From an uncultured Clostridia bacterium (GTDB lineage Bacteria; Bacillota; Clostridia; Oscillospirales; Ruminococcaceae): a DNA stretch of 64,000 nt. Of this stretch, positions 41,333 to 48,498 are shown in pieces. A program made the position numbers and the translations under genes. The stretch is from positions 1 through 64,000 of the forward strand of contig CALCUE010000045.1 of assembly GCA_937906945.1 (NCBI GenBank), given 5' to 3'. The notes under the pieces were generated by a model, which was not told the origin of the DNA, ran no database searches, and was given only the letters and a program-made list of their open reading frames with translations. Numbering within the stretch: position 1 is the first letter of the stretch; each line of letters starts with the position of its first letter.

Positions 41333-42787
41333 TTGTCATTGGTCTATGATGTTGCAGTGATCGGTGCCGGTATCATTGGCTGCGGAATTGCCCGTGAGCT
41401 TTCCAAAACCAATTGCAAAGCGGTTCTGATTGAAAAAGAAAACGACGTTGCCATGGGAACGACCCGTGCCAACAGCGCCATTATCCATGCCGGTTATGAC
41501 CCGCGTCCCGGCACGAAAATGGCGATTTATAACGTGGAAGGAAACCGCCTGGCCGGGGACCTCTGCAAGGAACTGGACGTTCCGTTCCGCCGCTGCGGTT
41601 CCTTCGTTCTGGCTTTCAGCGAGGACGACATGGAGATTGTCAGAAAACTTTATGACCGCGGTGTCAAAAACGGCGTTCCGGATATGGTTATCCTGAACGG
41701 CGACCAGGTTCGGGAAATGGAACCCAACGTCTCCGCGGAATGTGTCGGCGCTCTCTTTGCCCATACCGCCGGTATCGTAAATCCCTGGGAGTGGGCGCTT
41801 GCCCTTGCGGAGCAGGCCGTCGATAACGGCGTCGATCTCAAGCTTTGCTATGAAGTGACCGGTATCACGAAAGAGAACGGAAACTTCATTATCACCGGCA
41901 AAGACGCCGAACCCATTGAAGCTAAATTCGTCGTCAACGCCGCCGGCGTTTACAGCGACCTTGTCGCCCGCATGGTCGGCGACGAAAGCATCACCATCGA
42001 CGCTTCCCGCGGCCAGTATTATCTTCTTGATAAATCCCAGGGCAAGCTTTTTGACCACGTCATGTTCCAGTGCCCCGGTCCGCTCGGCAAAGGCGTTCTT
42101 GTCGCCCCGACGGTCCACGGCAACCTCATCGTCGGACCGGACGCCAACCCCGGTTCCGAAAAGGATGACACCTCCACCGACCGGAACGGTCTTAGCCACG
42201 TTATGGAAGCCAGCAAAAAGACCACCGGCGCCATCAATTTCCGGGAGTGCATCCGGAACTTCGCCGGTCTTCGCGCCGAGCCTCTTTCCAAAGATTTCAC
42301 CGTTGGTTTCTCCAACACCGACGACCATTTCATGAACGTCGCCGGCATCAAATCGCCGGGTCTTTCCGCCGCGCCGGCTATCGCCATTGATGTGGCGAGA
42401 ATGCTGTTTGAAGCCGGTGTTCCGGCTGAGCCGAAGGCCGACTATAAAGCCGCCCGCAAACACGTTCGTTTCAAAGACCTTTCCGACGAGGAAAAGGCCG
42501 CCGTCATCAAAGAAAATCCCGCTTATGGCCGTGTGATCTGCCGCTGTGAGACCATCACCGAGGGCGAGATCGTTGACGCTTTGCACGGCGCCATCGTTCC
42601 GAGAACCCTCGACGGCATCAAACGCCGTTGCAACGCCGGAATGGGCCGCTGCCAGAGCGGTTTCTGCGGACCGAGAGTTCTGGAGATCATCTCTCGCGAA
42701 CTGGGCATCGACCCGACCGAAGTCCTTCTGGACAAAGAGGGCTCCTATATCCTTACCGGAAAAACCACGAAAGGAGAGTGCCGCTGA
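41333..42787 (+). CDS. GlpA-like glycerol-3-phosphate dehydrogenase, FAD subunit with BFD-type Fe-S domain
   Basis: The 484-residue DAO-fold flavoprotein probably oxidises sn-glycerol 3-phosphate to DHAP. The FAD dinucleotide fold (AVIGAGIIGCGIARELS) opens the protein, and the substrate region contains ARANSAIIHAGYD-like TRANSAIIHAGYD. The C-terminal BFD-like [2Fe-2S] domain has CRCET and CNAGMGRCQSGFC (about 400-445). TTG 41333 or TTG 41339 could start it; the AAGGGGG site is 4 or 10 bases away. It overlaps the next gene by one base, forming a tight three-gene set. Confidence 0.88.
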   Translation: MSLVYDVAVIGAGIIGCGIARELSKTNCKAVLIEKENDVAMGTTRANSAIIHAGYDPRPGTKMAIYNVEGNRLAGDLCKELDVPFRRCGSFVLAFSEDDMEIVRKLYDRGVKNGVPDMVILNGDQVREMEPNVSAECVGALFAHTAGIVNPWEWALALAEQAVDNGVDLKLCYEVTGITKENGNFIITGKDAEPIEAKFVVNAAGVYSDLVARMVGDESITIDASRGQYYLLDKSQGKLFDHVMFQCPGPLGKGVLVAPTVHGNLIVGPDANPGSEKDDTSTDRNGLSHVMEASKKTTGAINFRECIRNFAGLRAEPLSKDFTVGFSNTDDHFMNVAGIKSPGLSAAPAIAIDVARMLFEAGVPAEPKADYKAARKHVRFKDLSDEEKAAVIKENPAYGRVICRCETITEGEIVDALHGAIVPRTLDGIKRRCNAGMGRCQSGFCGPRVLEIISRELGIDPTEVLLDKEGSYILTGKTTKGECR

Positions 42788-44061
42788 TGTATTATGATTT
42801 AGTTGTTGTCGGCGGAGGTCCTGCCGGACTTGCCGCCGCGGAAGAAGCCAAACGCAACGGCGTGGACTCCATCCTTATTATCGAGCGTGACAAAGAACTG
42901 GGCGGTATTCTGAACCAGTGCATCCACTCCGGTTTCGGTCTTCACGTCTTCAAAGAACAGCTTTCCGGTCCGGAATATGCCCAGCGGTTTATTGACCGCC
43001 TTGAGGGCACCGGCATTGAGGTGAAGACCGACACCATGGTGCTCGGCATCACCCCGGACAAATCCATCTACGCCATCAGCGAAGCCGAGGGCTACGTCAA
43101 AATTGACGCCGGCGCCATCGTCCTCGCCATGGGTTGCCGCGAACGGACCAGAGGCGCCATCGCCATTCCCGGCGAGCGTCCTTCCGGTATTTTCACCGCC
43201 GGTACCGCTCAGCGTTACATCAACATCGAAGGCTATATGGTCGGTAAAAAGGTGCTGATCCTCGGTTCCGGCGATATTGGCCTTATCATGGCCAGAAGAA
43301 TGACCCTTGAAGGCGCGGAAGTCAAAGCCGTCGTCGAACTGATGCCCTATTCCAACGGTCTCAAACGGAACATCGCCCAATGCCTGGACGACTATGGCAT
43401 TCCGCTTTATCTCAGCCACACCGTCACCGACATCAAAGGCGAAAACGGCCGTCTTTCCAAAGTCATCGTCAGCAAGGTCGATGGCTTCACCCCGATCCCC
43501 GGTACGGAGATCGAGTTTGACGTCGATACCCTGCTTCTTTCCGTCGGTCTGGTGCCCGAAAACGAGCTGACCAGAAACGCCGGTATCGAGATCGACAAAC
43601 GCACCAACGGCGCCATTGTCAATGAAAACATGATGACTTCCGTCGATGGTATCTTCGCCTGCGGCAACGTCCTCCACGTTCACGACCTCGTTGACTTCGT
43701 CACCCATGAGTCCGAAAACGCCGGTAAAGCCGCCGCCGCTTATCTGAACGCGAAAAAAGCCGGTACCACCGAAGAAGCGGAAGCGCCGATCAACCTTGTC
43801 AACGGCGATTTCATCGGCTATACCGTGCCGCAGAAAGTTACCGTTTCCAAAGTGGATAAATTCATCGAAGTGCTGTTCCGTGTCCGTGCCGTGCTCAAAG
43901 ACGTCAACGTTGTTGTCAAATGCGGCGACAAGGTGCTCATGAGCAAGAAACATGACCAGATGCTTCCGGCGGAGATGGAAAAACTCATCATCCCGAAGAA
44001 AATGCTGGAAATGGCCGAAGGAAAAGACATCGAGATCTGCGTAGAAAAGGAGGCGGAATGA
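42787..44061 (+). CDS. GlpB-like NAD(P)/FAD-dependent oxidoreductase
   Basis: The 424-residue product has a thioredoxin-reductase-like fold with two nucleotide sites: FAD at GGGPAGLAAAEEAKR near residue 9 and a second dinucleotide motif ILGSGDIGLIMARR near 160. NQCIHSGFGLHVF is typical of the subunit found beside the GlpA-like dehydrogenase in Clostridia, where it is thought to pass electrons on. ATG 42787 overlaps the previous stop (TGATG). The DUF1667 gene follows one base after its end. Confidence 0.88.
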   Translation: MYYDLVVVGGGPAGLAAAEEAKRNGVDSILIIERDKELGGILNQCIHSGFGLHVFKEQLSGPEYAQRFIDRLEGTGIEVKTDTMVLGITPDKSIYAISEAEGYVKIDAGAIVLAMGCRERTRGAIAIPGERPSGIFTAGTAQRYINIEGYMVGKKVLILGSGDIGLIMARRMTLEGAEVKAVVELMPYSNGLKRNIAQCLDDYGIPLYLSHTVTDIKGENGRLSKVIVSKVDGFTPIPGTEIEFDVDTLLLSVGLVPENELTRNAGIEIDKRTNGAIVNENMMTSVDGIFACGNVLHVHDLVDFVTHESENAGKAAAAYLNAKKAGTTEEAEAPINLVNGDFIGYTVPQKVTVSKVDKFIEVLFRVRAVLKDVNVVVKCGDKVLMSKKHDQMLPAEMEKLIIPKKMLEMAEGKDIEICVEKEAE

Positions 44062-44062
44062 T

Positions 44063-44413
44063 ATGCTGAAAACCATCACCTGCATCTGCTGCCCGAAGGG
44101 CTGCCAGATCACGCTGGATACCGACGCGCCGGAAGAGACCGTTAAAGGCTTCTCCTGCCCGCAGGGTCACGATTATGCCCTTTCGGAGCTCATCCATCCG
44201 ATGAGAACCATCTCCTCCACTGTCGAGATCAAAGGCGGACTTCATCCGCGCATTCCGGTCAAGACCAACGGCAACATCCCGAAGGAAAAGATTTTTGAGG
44301 TCATGGACGAGATCAATAAGATCAGCGTCGAGTCTCCGGTCAAATGCGGCGACGTTCTTCTTCCGAACGTCCTCGACACCGGCATCGACATCGTCGCCTG
44401 CCGCGATATGTAA
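44063..44413 (+). CDS. DUF1667 protein of the glycerol-3-phosphate dehydrogenase cluster
   Basis: The 116-residue product has paired cysteines at the start (CICCPKGCQI) and CPQGHDYA near residue 37, followed by the conserved GGLHPRIPVKT and CGDVLLPNVLDTGIDIVA. It is the third member of the clostridial GlpA-GlpB-DUF1667 set. The cysteines suggest an Fe-S or redox role, as in GlpC, although its sequence differs. GGAGGCGGA precedes the ATG. The operon ends in a terminator. Confidence 0.92.
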   Translation: MLKTITCICCPKGCQITLDTDAPEETVKGFSCPQGHDYALSELIHPMRTISSTVEIKGGLHPRIPVKTNGNIPKEKIFEVMDEINKISVESPVKCGDVLLPNVLDTGIDIVACRDM

Positions 44414-44453
44414 AAAAACGAAAGGCCTTCCCGACGGGAAGGCCTTTTTTCTT
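44414..44453 (+). terminator. Terminator of the glp operon
   Basis: AAAGGCCTTCCC, short loop, GGGAAGGCCTTTTTT. Confidence 0.85.
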
Positions 44454-44473
44454 TCTGAAGGAGGCGTTTGGGA

Positions 44474-44934
44474 ATGGAAAGATCGGTGCGAACTTCGGGC
44501 AAGGCGGTCGCCATCCGTGACGGAAAGCTTCTGGCGATCCGTCTTAAAGACGAGGACGGCGATTACTATATTCTGCCCGGCGGCGACAGAAGGCCTGAGA
44601 ACGCCTGACGGAAACGGTGGCGAGAGAGGTGGCCGAGGAGACCGGTTTCGCCGTTACCGTCGGCGAGCTGCTTTTTGTCATCGAGGGTTCACAGGGCGAA
44701 AAAAGCCACCGGGTCGATCTGGTGTTTCGGGCCGATTATGAGGGACCGGTTTCGGTCACGCAAAAACCCGATCATCAGCAGGTGGGTGTGGACTGGCTGG
44801 ACACAGCGACGCTGAACCACGCGCCGCTTTATCCCTCCAAGCTCCGCCGTCCCATCATGAATTGGGCCGAAGGAAAGGAAAAGGCGGTCTATTTGGGCGA
44901 CGAATGTGTCGGCGACCCGGAAGTGACCGATTGA
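44474..44934 (+). pseudogene. Nudix hydrolase gene broken inside the Nudix box
   Basis: An ATG at 44474 with GAAGGAGG upstream opens a frame with a normal Nudix N-terminus (KAVAIRDGKLLAIRL...YYILPGG), but it stops at 44606. The rest (VAREVAEETGF, EGSQGEKSHRVDLVF, HQQVGVDWLD) continues in another frame to 44934. Restoring one G near 44583-44585 rebuilds G-x5-E-x7-REVAEETG with exact spacing, yet leaves a TGA at 44596 where a glycine codon is expected. Two lesions 10 bases apart suggest a dead gene. A restart at GTG 44617 would lack half the catalytic box. Confidence 0.8.
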
Positions 44935-44954
44935 CATTTCCGAAAAAGCCAATG

Positions 44955-45012
44955 AAAAAAGCATAGGGAAAAACGGCAAAAGTAAGCCGTTTGTTGTCCC
45001 TATGCTTTATTT
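44955..45012 (+). terminator. Long terminator-like hairpin after the Nudix remnant
   Basis: AAAGCATAGGGA pairs with TCCCTATGCTTT, with an inner AACGGC/GCCGTT stem. AT-rich DNA follows to 45060. Confidence 0.7.
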
Positions 45013-45074
45013 TATATATTGTAAAATAATATAATATAAAGTATAAAAATGTGAATTTCGGTCGAAAATTTGGA

Positions 45075-45362
45075 TCAAAGGACGAAGATGACCATAAGAA
45101 CGAGCGAAAGCAAATAGAGCCCGATGGAAAGAAGAAAGAAGGGCGACAGCTTCGCTCCGGTTTCCTTTTTTCGAAACGTCTCATAGAGAAAACCGGCGGT
45201 CAGAAGTCCGACGCCCGGCAGGAAAAAGGCGATGCAGCGCAAAGCTTCCGGGGTGTTGTTTTCGATGTCTTTGACTTCGAAGAGGACGATGAAAACCAAA
45301 ACACCGAGAAGAAGCAGAAGGAGAAAGGACAGTTCTTTGACGTTTTTTCGGAACCAGTTCAT
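45075..45362 (-). CDS. Small membrane protein of unknown function
   Basis: The 95-residue product has three hydrophobic helices (about 10-30, 43-60 and 75-95) and a basic N-terminus (MNWFRKNVKE). No motif is recognised. GAGGTGA precedes the ATG, and the gene follows the next membrane-protein gene on the same strand across a terminator. It is probably real on the strength of its ribosome site and length. Confidence 0.55.
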   Translation of the reverse strand: MNWFRKNVKELSFLLLLLLGVLVFIVLFEVKDIENNTPEALRCIAFFLPGVGLLTAGFLYETFRKKETGAKLSPFFLLSIGLYLLSLVLMVIFVL

Positions 45363-45391
45363 GGAAAGTCACCTCGCGATTTCGGGATAAA

Positions 45392-45421
45392 ATGAAAAAC
45401 GCCGGTTTTTCCGGCGTTTTT
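45392..45421. terminator. Terminator between two minus-strand genes
   Basis: AAAAACGCCGG, T loop, CCGGCGTTTTT. Symmetrical, so usable on both strands. Confidence 0.8.
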
Positions 45422-45422
45422 G

Positions 45423-45974
45423 TTATTTGGCGCTTCGGCGCAGGAATTTTGGACGGAACCAGAGAACATAGGTGCGGGTGATCTGGGTCAGGGCAAAGTC
45501 ATAGACCACAAAAAGCAGATTGCCGAGACCGAGCAGGACAAGCACCGAATATTTTCCGAAATCGCCGAACTCGGTGAGGATATCCGGGATGCGGAAAATG
45601 TAAAGGATGATAAGATAGCCGAGCACAACGCAGAAATTGAAGCAGAAAAACTTGAGAACAAAAACCAGCGGCTTCCATTTGAGCTTTTCGAGCAGGAGCT
45701 TCGTGATGGGGTAATGACCGAAAAACATCACGAACATGAGCATGGCTTCCTTATCCGGCGTCATAAGAAACGACAGGATCGAAACGGCGACGTAAAGCGT
45801 GAAGGCCCAACGGGGTCTGGTCTCGACGGCGACGGAGACCATTAAAAGTCCGGCCAGCGCCGGAAGAGCGTAAGTGGAAAACGGGAACAGCCCGGTCATG
45901 AAAAGCAGGACGGTGCAGAGAGCGGCGACCACGCCGCAAAGCGCCACCTGTTGACTTCGTTTGATGGGAAACAC
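45423..45974 (-). CDS. Integral membrane protein of a conserved clostridial family, function unknown
   Basis: The 183-residue product has five or six helices. The pattern ALCGVVAALCTVLLFMTGLFP, then a short loop, ALAGLLMVSVAVE and LSFLMTPDKEAMLMFVMFFGHYPITK resembles conserved S-component-like proteins of Bacillota that I know only as hypothetical. The FFGHYPI segment and the later lysine-rich loop look conserved. GAAAAGAGGGTG precedes the ATG. It lies 24 bases downstream of the DnaJ-like gene and may be cotranscribed with it. Confidence 0.65.
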   Translation of the reverse strand: MFPIKRSQQVALCGVVAALCTVLLFMTGLFPFSTYALPALAGLLMVSVAVETRPRWAFTLYVAVSILSFLMTPDKEAMLMFVMFFGHYPITKLLLEKLKWKPLVFVLKFFCFNFCVVLGYLIILYIFRIPDILTEFGDFGKYSVLVLLGLGNLLFVVYDFALTQITRTYVLWFRPKFLRRSAK

Positions 45975-45998
45975 CCTCTTTTCGTTAGCGTTGGAAGA

Positions 45999-46676
45999 TC
46001 AGCAACAGCCACCGCCACCCCGACAGCACATGTTGAGGCAGATAAGGCTCGTGCAGCAGTCGCAGAGGTCAAAATTGCAGTAGGTCATGGGGTTTTCACC
46101 GTTTCCGTAGCCCCGGGAGGTGCCGTACTGCCGCCGGTAGGCGCACTGTTGATAGGCGCTGGCGTATTCGGCGTTGTTCGGCTCCATTTTATAGGCGATG
46201 GTAAAATGGTTCATCGCCTCGTTGAGCCAACCACGGCTGTAATAGATATGGCCTTTGAGGAAATACCATTCGGCGGTGCGCTGTGCTTCCGCCACGCCGT
46301 CGAGCAGTTCCTCCGCTTCGGCGATGCGGTTCTGCTGAATGAGGCGGCGGATGTCGGCAAAGCGGCTGTTGCCGTAATTGTAGGAGGCGCCGGAATAGGT
46401 GGAGCCGCCATAGGAATTGCCGCCGTAGCCGTTGTAGTTGTTATAGCCGGAGGAGGCGTTCCCGTAGCTTGTGTGAACGCCGGCTTTGCGGTCTTTGGTG
46501 ATCTGGTCGTAGGCGGCGTTGATCTCTTTCATCTTTTCGGCGGCGACGTCGGCCAGAGGGTTGTCGCCGTACTTGTCCGGGTGATATTTCCGGACAAGGT
46601 CCCGGTAGGCCTTTTTGATTTCGTCATCGGTGGCGTTTTCCGGTACGCCGAGGACTTTATAGGGATTCTGCTCCAT
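45999..46676 (-). CDS. J-domain protein with Gly/Tyr linker, helical repeats and Cys-rich tail
   Basis: The 225-residue product starts with a J domain (residues 4-65) containing HPD in KYHPDKYG, so it should stimulate a DnaK ATPase. A Gly/Tyr/Asn-rich linker follows. TPR-like helices (about 120-190: AEWYFLKGHIYYSRGWLNEA, then HFTIAYKMEPNNAEYA) suggest client binding. The tail has nine cysteines (NFDLCDCCTSLICLNMCCRG). ATG 46676 has AAAGGAGG before it and lies 20 bases inside the DUF5685 gene, a pairing seen in other Clostridia. Confidence 0.85.
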   Translation of the reverse strand: MEQNPYKVLGVPENATDDEIKKAYRDLVRKYHPDKYGDNPLADVAAEKMKEINAAYDQITKDRKAGVHTSYGNASSGYNNYNGYGGNSYGGSTYSGASYNYGNSRFADIRRLIQQNRIAEAEELLDGVAEAQRTAEWYFLKGHIYYSRGWLNEAMNHFTIAYKMEPNNAEYASAYQQCAYRRQYGTSRGYGNGENPMTYCNFDLCDCCTSLICLNMCCRGGGGCC

Positions 46677-47523
46677 CGAGGTCGCCTCCTTTCTTTTTGA
46701 TGATGCGGACCACTTCGGCCCGAAGACCGAGCCCGACGATATTTTCAATAAGCTCTTTGTAGGTGTAAAATTCCAACAGGGAAAGGTCGTTTTCCAGTTC
46801 CGCCGTGGTGAGGAAAAGGGAATTTTTCGCTTCGGTGACGGCGGCGTCGCCGTAGGAAAGGAACGGGTTGAAGTTGCCCTTTTTCCGGTCGTCCTCCAGG
46901 TCGTCCAGCGCGTCGCAGAGATAGACGTAACGACCGACAAGATAGCCGAAGCGGGAAAGGATCCGCTTTTTGGTGGGATCCTCCGAACGAAGGGCAAGCG
47001 CGGCGGAAAGGAATTCGGCGGTGGGTTCGGCGGCTTTGTCCGGCGACGCGCCGCTTTTTTCGGCGGCGCTTTGCGCCTCCATCATTTTCATGGCCGCTTC
47101 GTCGAGCGCCATGGCGTCAGCGTCGGAAAGCGCCTTTTTCCGGGCGCTTTTGGCGAAAGGAAAGAACAGCGCCGCGCGGAGCTTATGCCAGAAGCCGTGA
47201 TCGGAAAGGTCGTCCCGCAGCTTATAATAGGTGAGAACGGTCGCCGCTTTCGCCGAAAAGGCGACGGCCTCGCTTTCGACGCAGCAGCATTGCTTTTGAA
47301 ACGGATGAGCGAGGCAGGCGCAATCCTTAAACGAGGCGCAGGGCTTTTCCTCCAAAGAGATCAGAAAGAGAGCGAGGAAGGCGAAATCGTAACTGAGCGT
47401 CAGCCGGGAAAGAAGGCCGAAGCGCTTGCCCTGCTCTTTGCAAAGACCGCAATAGATCGCTTTGTAGTCGTCCATTTCCCGAAAACGCAGTTCCGGGCGG
47501 TAAGGTTTGATATAACCGAACAA
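46657..47523 (-). CDS. DUF5685 family protein
   Basis: The 288-residue product has the DUF5685 opening FGYIKPYRPELRFRE followed by YCGLCKEQG. Cysteine clusters (CASFKDCACLAHP, then KQCCCVESE) lie near 62-84, and a long helical body contains LCDALDDLEDDRKKGNFNP, an Asp-rich segment reminiscent of prenyl-synthase-like folds. The function is not known. The start is TTG with AAAGGAG upstream. It is the first gene of the DUF5685-DnaJ pair. Confidence 0.82.
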   Translation of the reverse strand: MFGYIKPYRPELRFREMDDYKAIYCGLCKEQGKRFGLLSRLTLSYDFAFLALFLISLEEKPCASFKDCACLAHPFQKQCCCVESEAVAFSAKAATVLTYYKLRDDLSDHGFWHKLRAALFFPFAKSARKKALSDADAMALDEAAMKMMEAQSAAEKSGASPDKAAEPTAEFLSAALALRSEDPTKKRILSRFGYLVGRYVYLCDALDDLEDDRKKGNFNPFLSYGDAAVTEAKNSLFLTTAELENDLSLLEFYTYKELIENIVGLGLRAEVVRIIKKKGGDLDGAESL

Positions 47524-47641
47524 GCGTGCCGCTCCTTTCCTATGTTATTCAAAGTTATTTTACACCGCTTTTGCGGAAAAAGGATGAAGAAACTGTAAAA
47601 TAATCCGGAAAAACGGGACTTTTTCCGCGGACGAAAAGAAA

Positions 47642-47687
47642 AAAGGCTTTCCGGAAAGGAAAGTTTCCTTTCCGGAGAGCCTTTTTA
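47642..47687 (-). terminator. Terminator after the acidic lipoprotein gene
   Basis: A long stem, AAGGCTTTCCGGAAAGGAAA against TTTCCTTTCCGGAGAGCCTT, with a T-run on either strand. Confidence 0.75.
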
Positions 47688-47707
47688 TGTTTCTGGCGGG
47701 ATATTTT

Positions 47708-48328
47708 TTATTCGATGCCGAGGATGGAATAGGTGGAACGGATGATGGCGTCCAGTTGCTCCCGCTCTTCTTCAGAGACACGGAAGGCTTTCTGGGCGTG
47801 GTTGTCGGTGAAAATTCCGGACGAGGAGGTATAGGTGAGCTTTCGCCCATCGGCGAACCAGAGTTCGTAATCCGGCAGGCCGTCGTAGGGGTCGCCCCAG
47901 AGACCGTCATCATCGGCTTTTTTCAAAATCGCCTTGATCGTTTCCCCGTCTTCGCTCCGGATGCCGATGGCTTCTTTGCGATCAAAGCGGCAGAGATAGA
48001 ATTCGGATTCAATGTGGCCGACAAGCTGTTTCGGTTCTTCTCCGACTTTAGGCGTATAGACGACGGGGCCTTCGGCGCTGTAGGCGACCGGTTCTTCGGG
48101 CTCTTCGGGGAGAATGGGCGTTTCCTCCGGCTCTTCGGTGGTTTCCGGTTCTGTGGGTTCTTCCGGAATTTCCGGTTCTTTTTCTTCCTCGGGGATTCTT
48201 TCCTCTCCGTCGGCTTCCTCGGCTTCGGGGGTCAAAATGATGGGATCTTCCAAAGGCAAAGCCGCTTCTTTGGCGCAGCCGGAGAACAGCAGAAGACCGA
48301 GCAGAAGGGCAAGAAGAATTTTTTTCAT
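47708..48328 (-). CDS. Acidic-linker lipoprotein of unknown function
   Basis: The 206-residue product has a lipobox (LFSGC, Cys near 18), then about 70 residues dominated by Glu, Pro and Thr (EEPTEPETTEEPEE), and a C-terminal alpha/beta domain (about 105-206) with QLVGHIESEFYLCRFDRKEA and DYELWFADGRKLTYTSSSG. I do not recognise the domain. I chose ATG 48328 because the signal peptide starts there and AAGGAAGTG lies upstream. It is monocistronic. Confidence 0.65.
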   Translation of the reverse strand: MKKILLALLLGLLLFSGCAKEAALPLEDPIILTPEAEEADGEERIPEEEKEPEIPEEPTEPETTEEPEETPILPEEPEEPVAYSAEGPVVYTPKVGEEPKQLVGHIESEFYLCRFDRKEAIGIRSEDGETIKAILKKADDDGLWGDPYDGLPDYELWFADGRKLTYTSSSGIFTDNHAQKAFRVSEEEREQLDAIIRSTYSILGIE

Positions 48329-48433
48329 AGTGAACACTTCCTTAAAAAACGGCATTTGTATCATTAGTGCGGGGAAAACGGAGATTTCCTGCGCGGTCCG
48401 GAAAAATTTTCTCGTTTTTTCGAAATCTTTTAA

Positions 48434-48462
48434 TTGTATTTTAATAGGAGCGGTGGTACAAT
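48434..48462 (+). promoter_or_regulatory. Promoter of lepA
   Basis: TTGTAT and TACAAT with a 17-bp spacer. Confidence 0.65.
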
Positions 48463-48498
48463 GTAAATTGGAATATTTTCAGCCGGAGGTGCATTTTT

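Noticed and set aside
44596..44608. Recoding (selenocysteine or programmed frameshift) in the Nudix gene
   Set aside because: The TGA falls at a glycine position of the Nudix box, there is no SECIS-like hairpin directly after it, and a separate base deletion is also needed. Decay is simpler.
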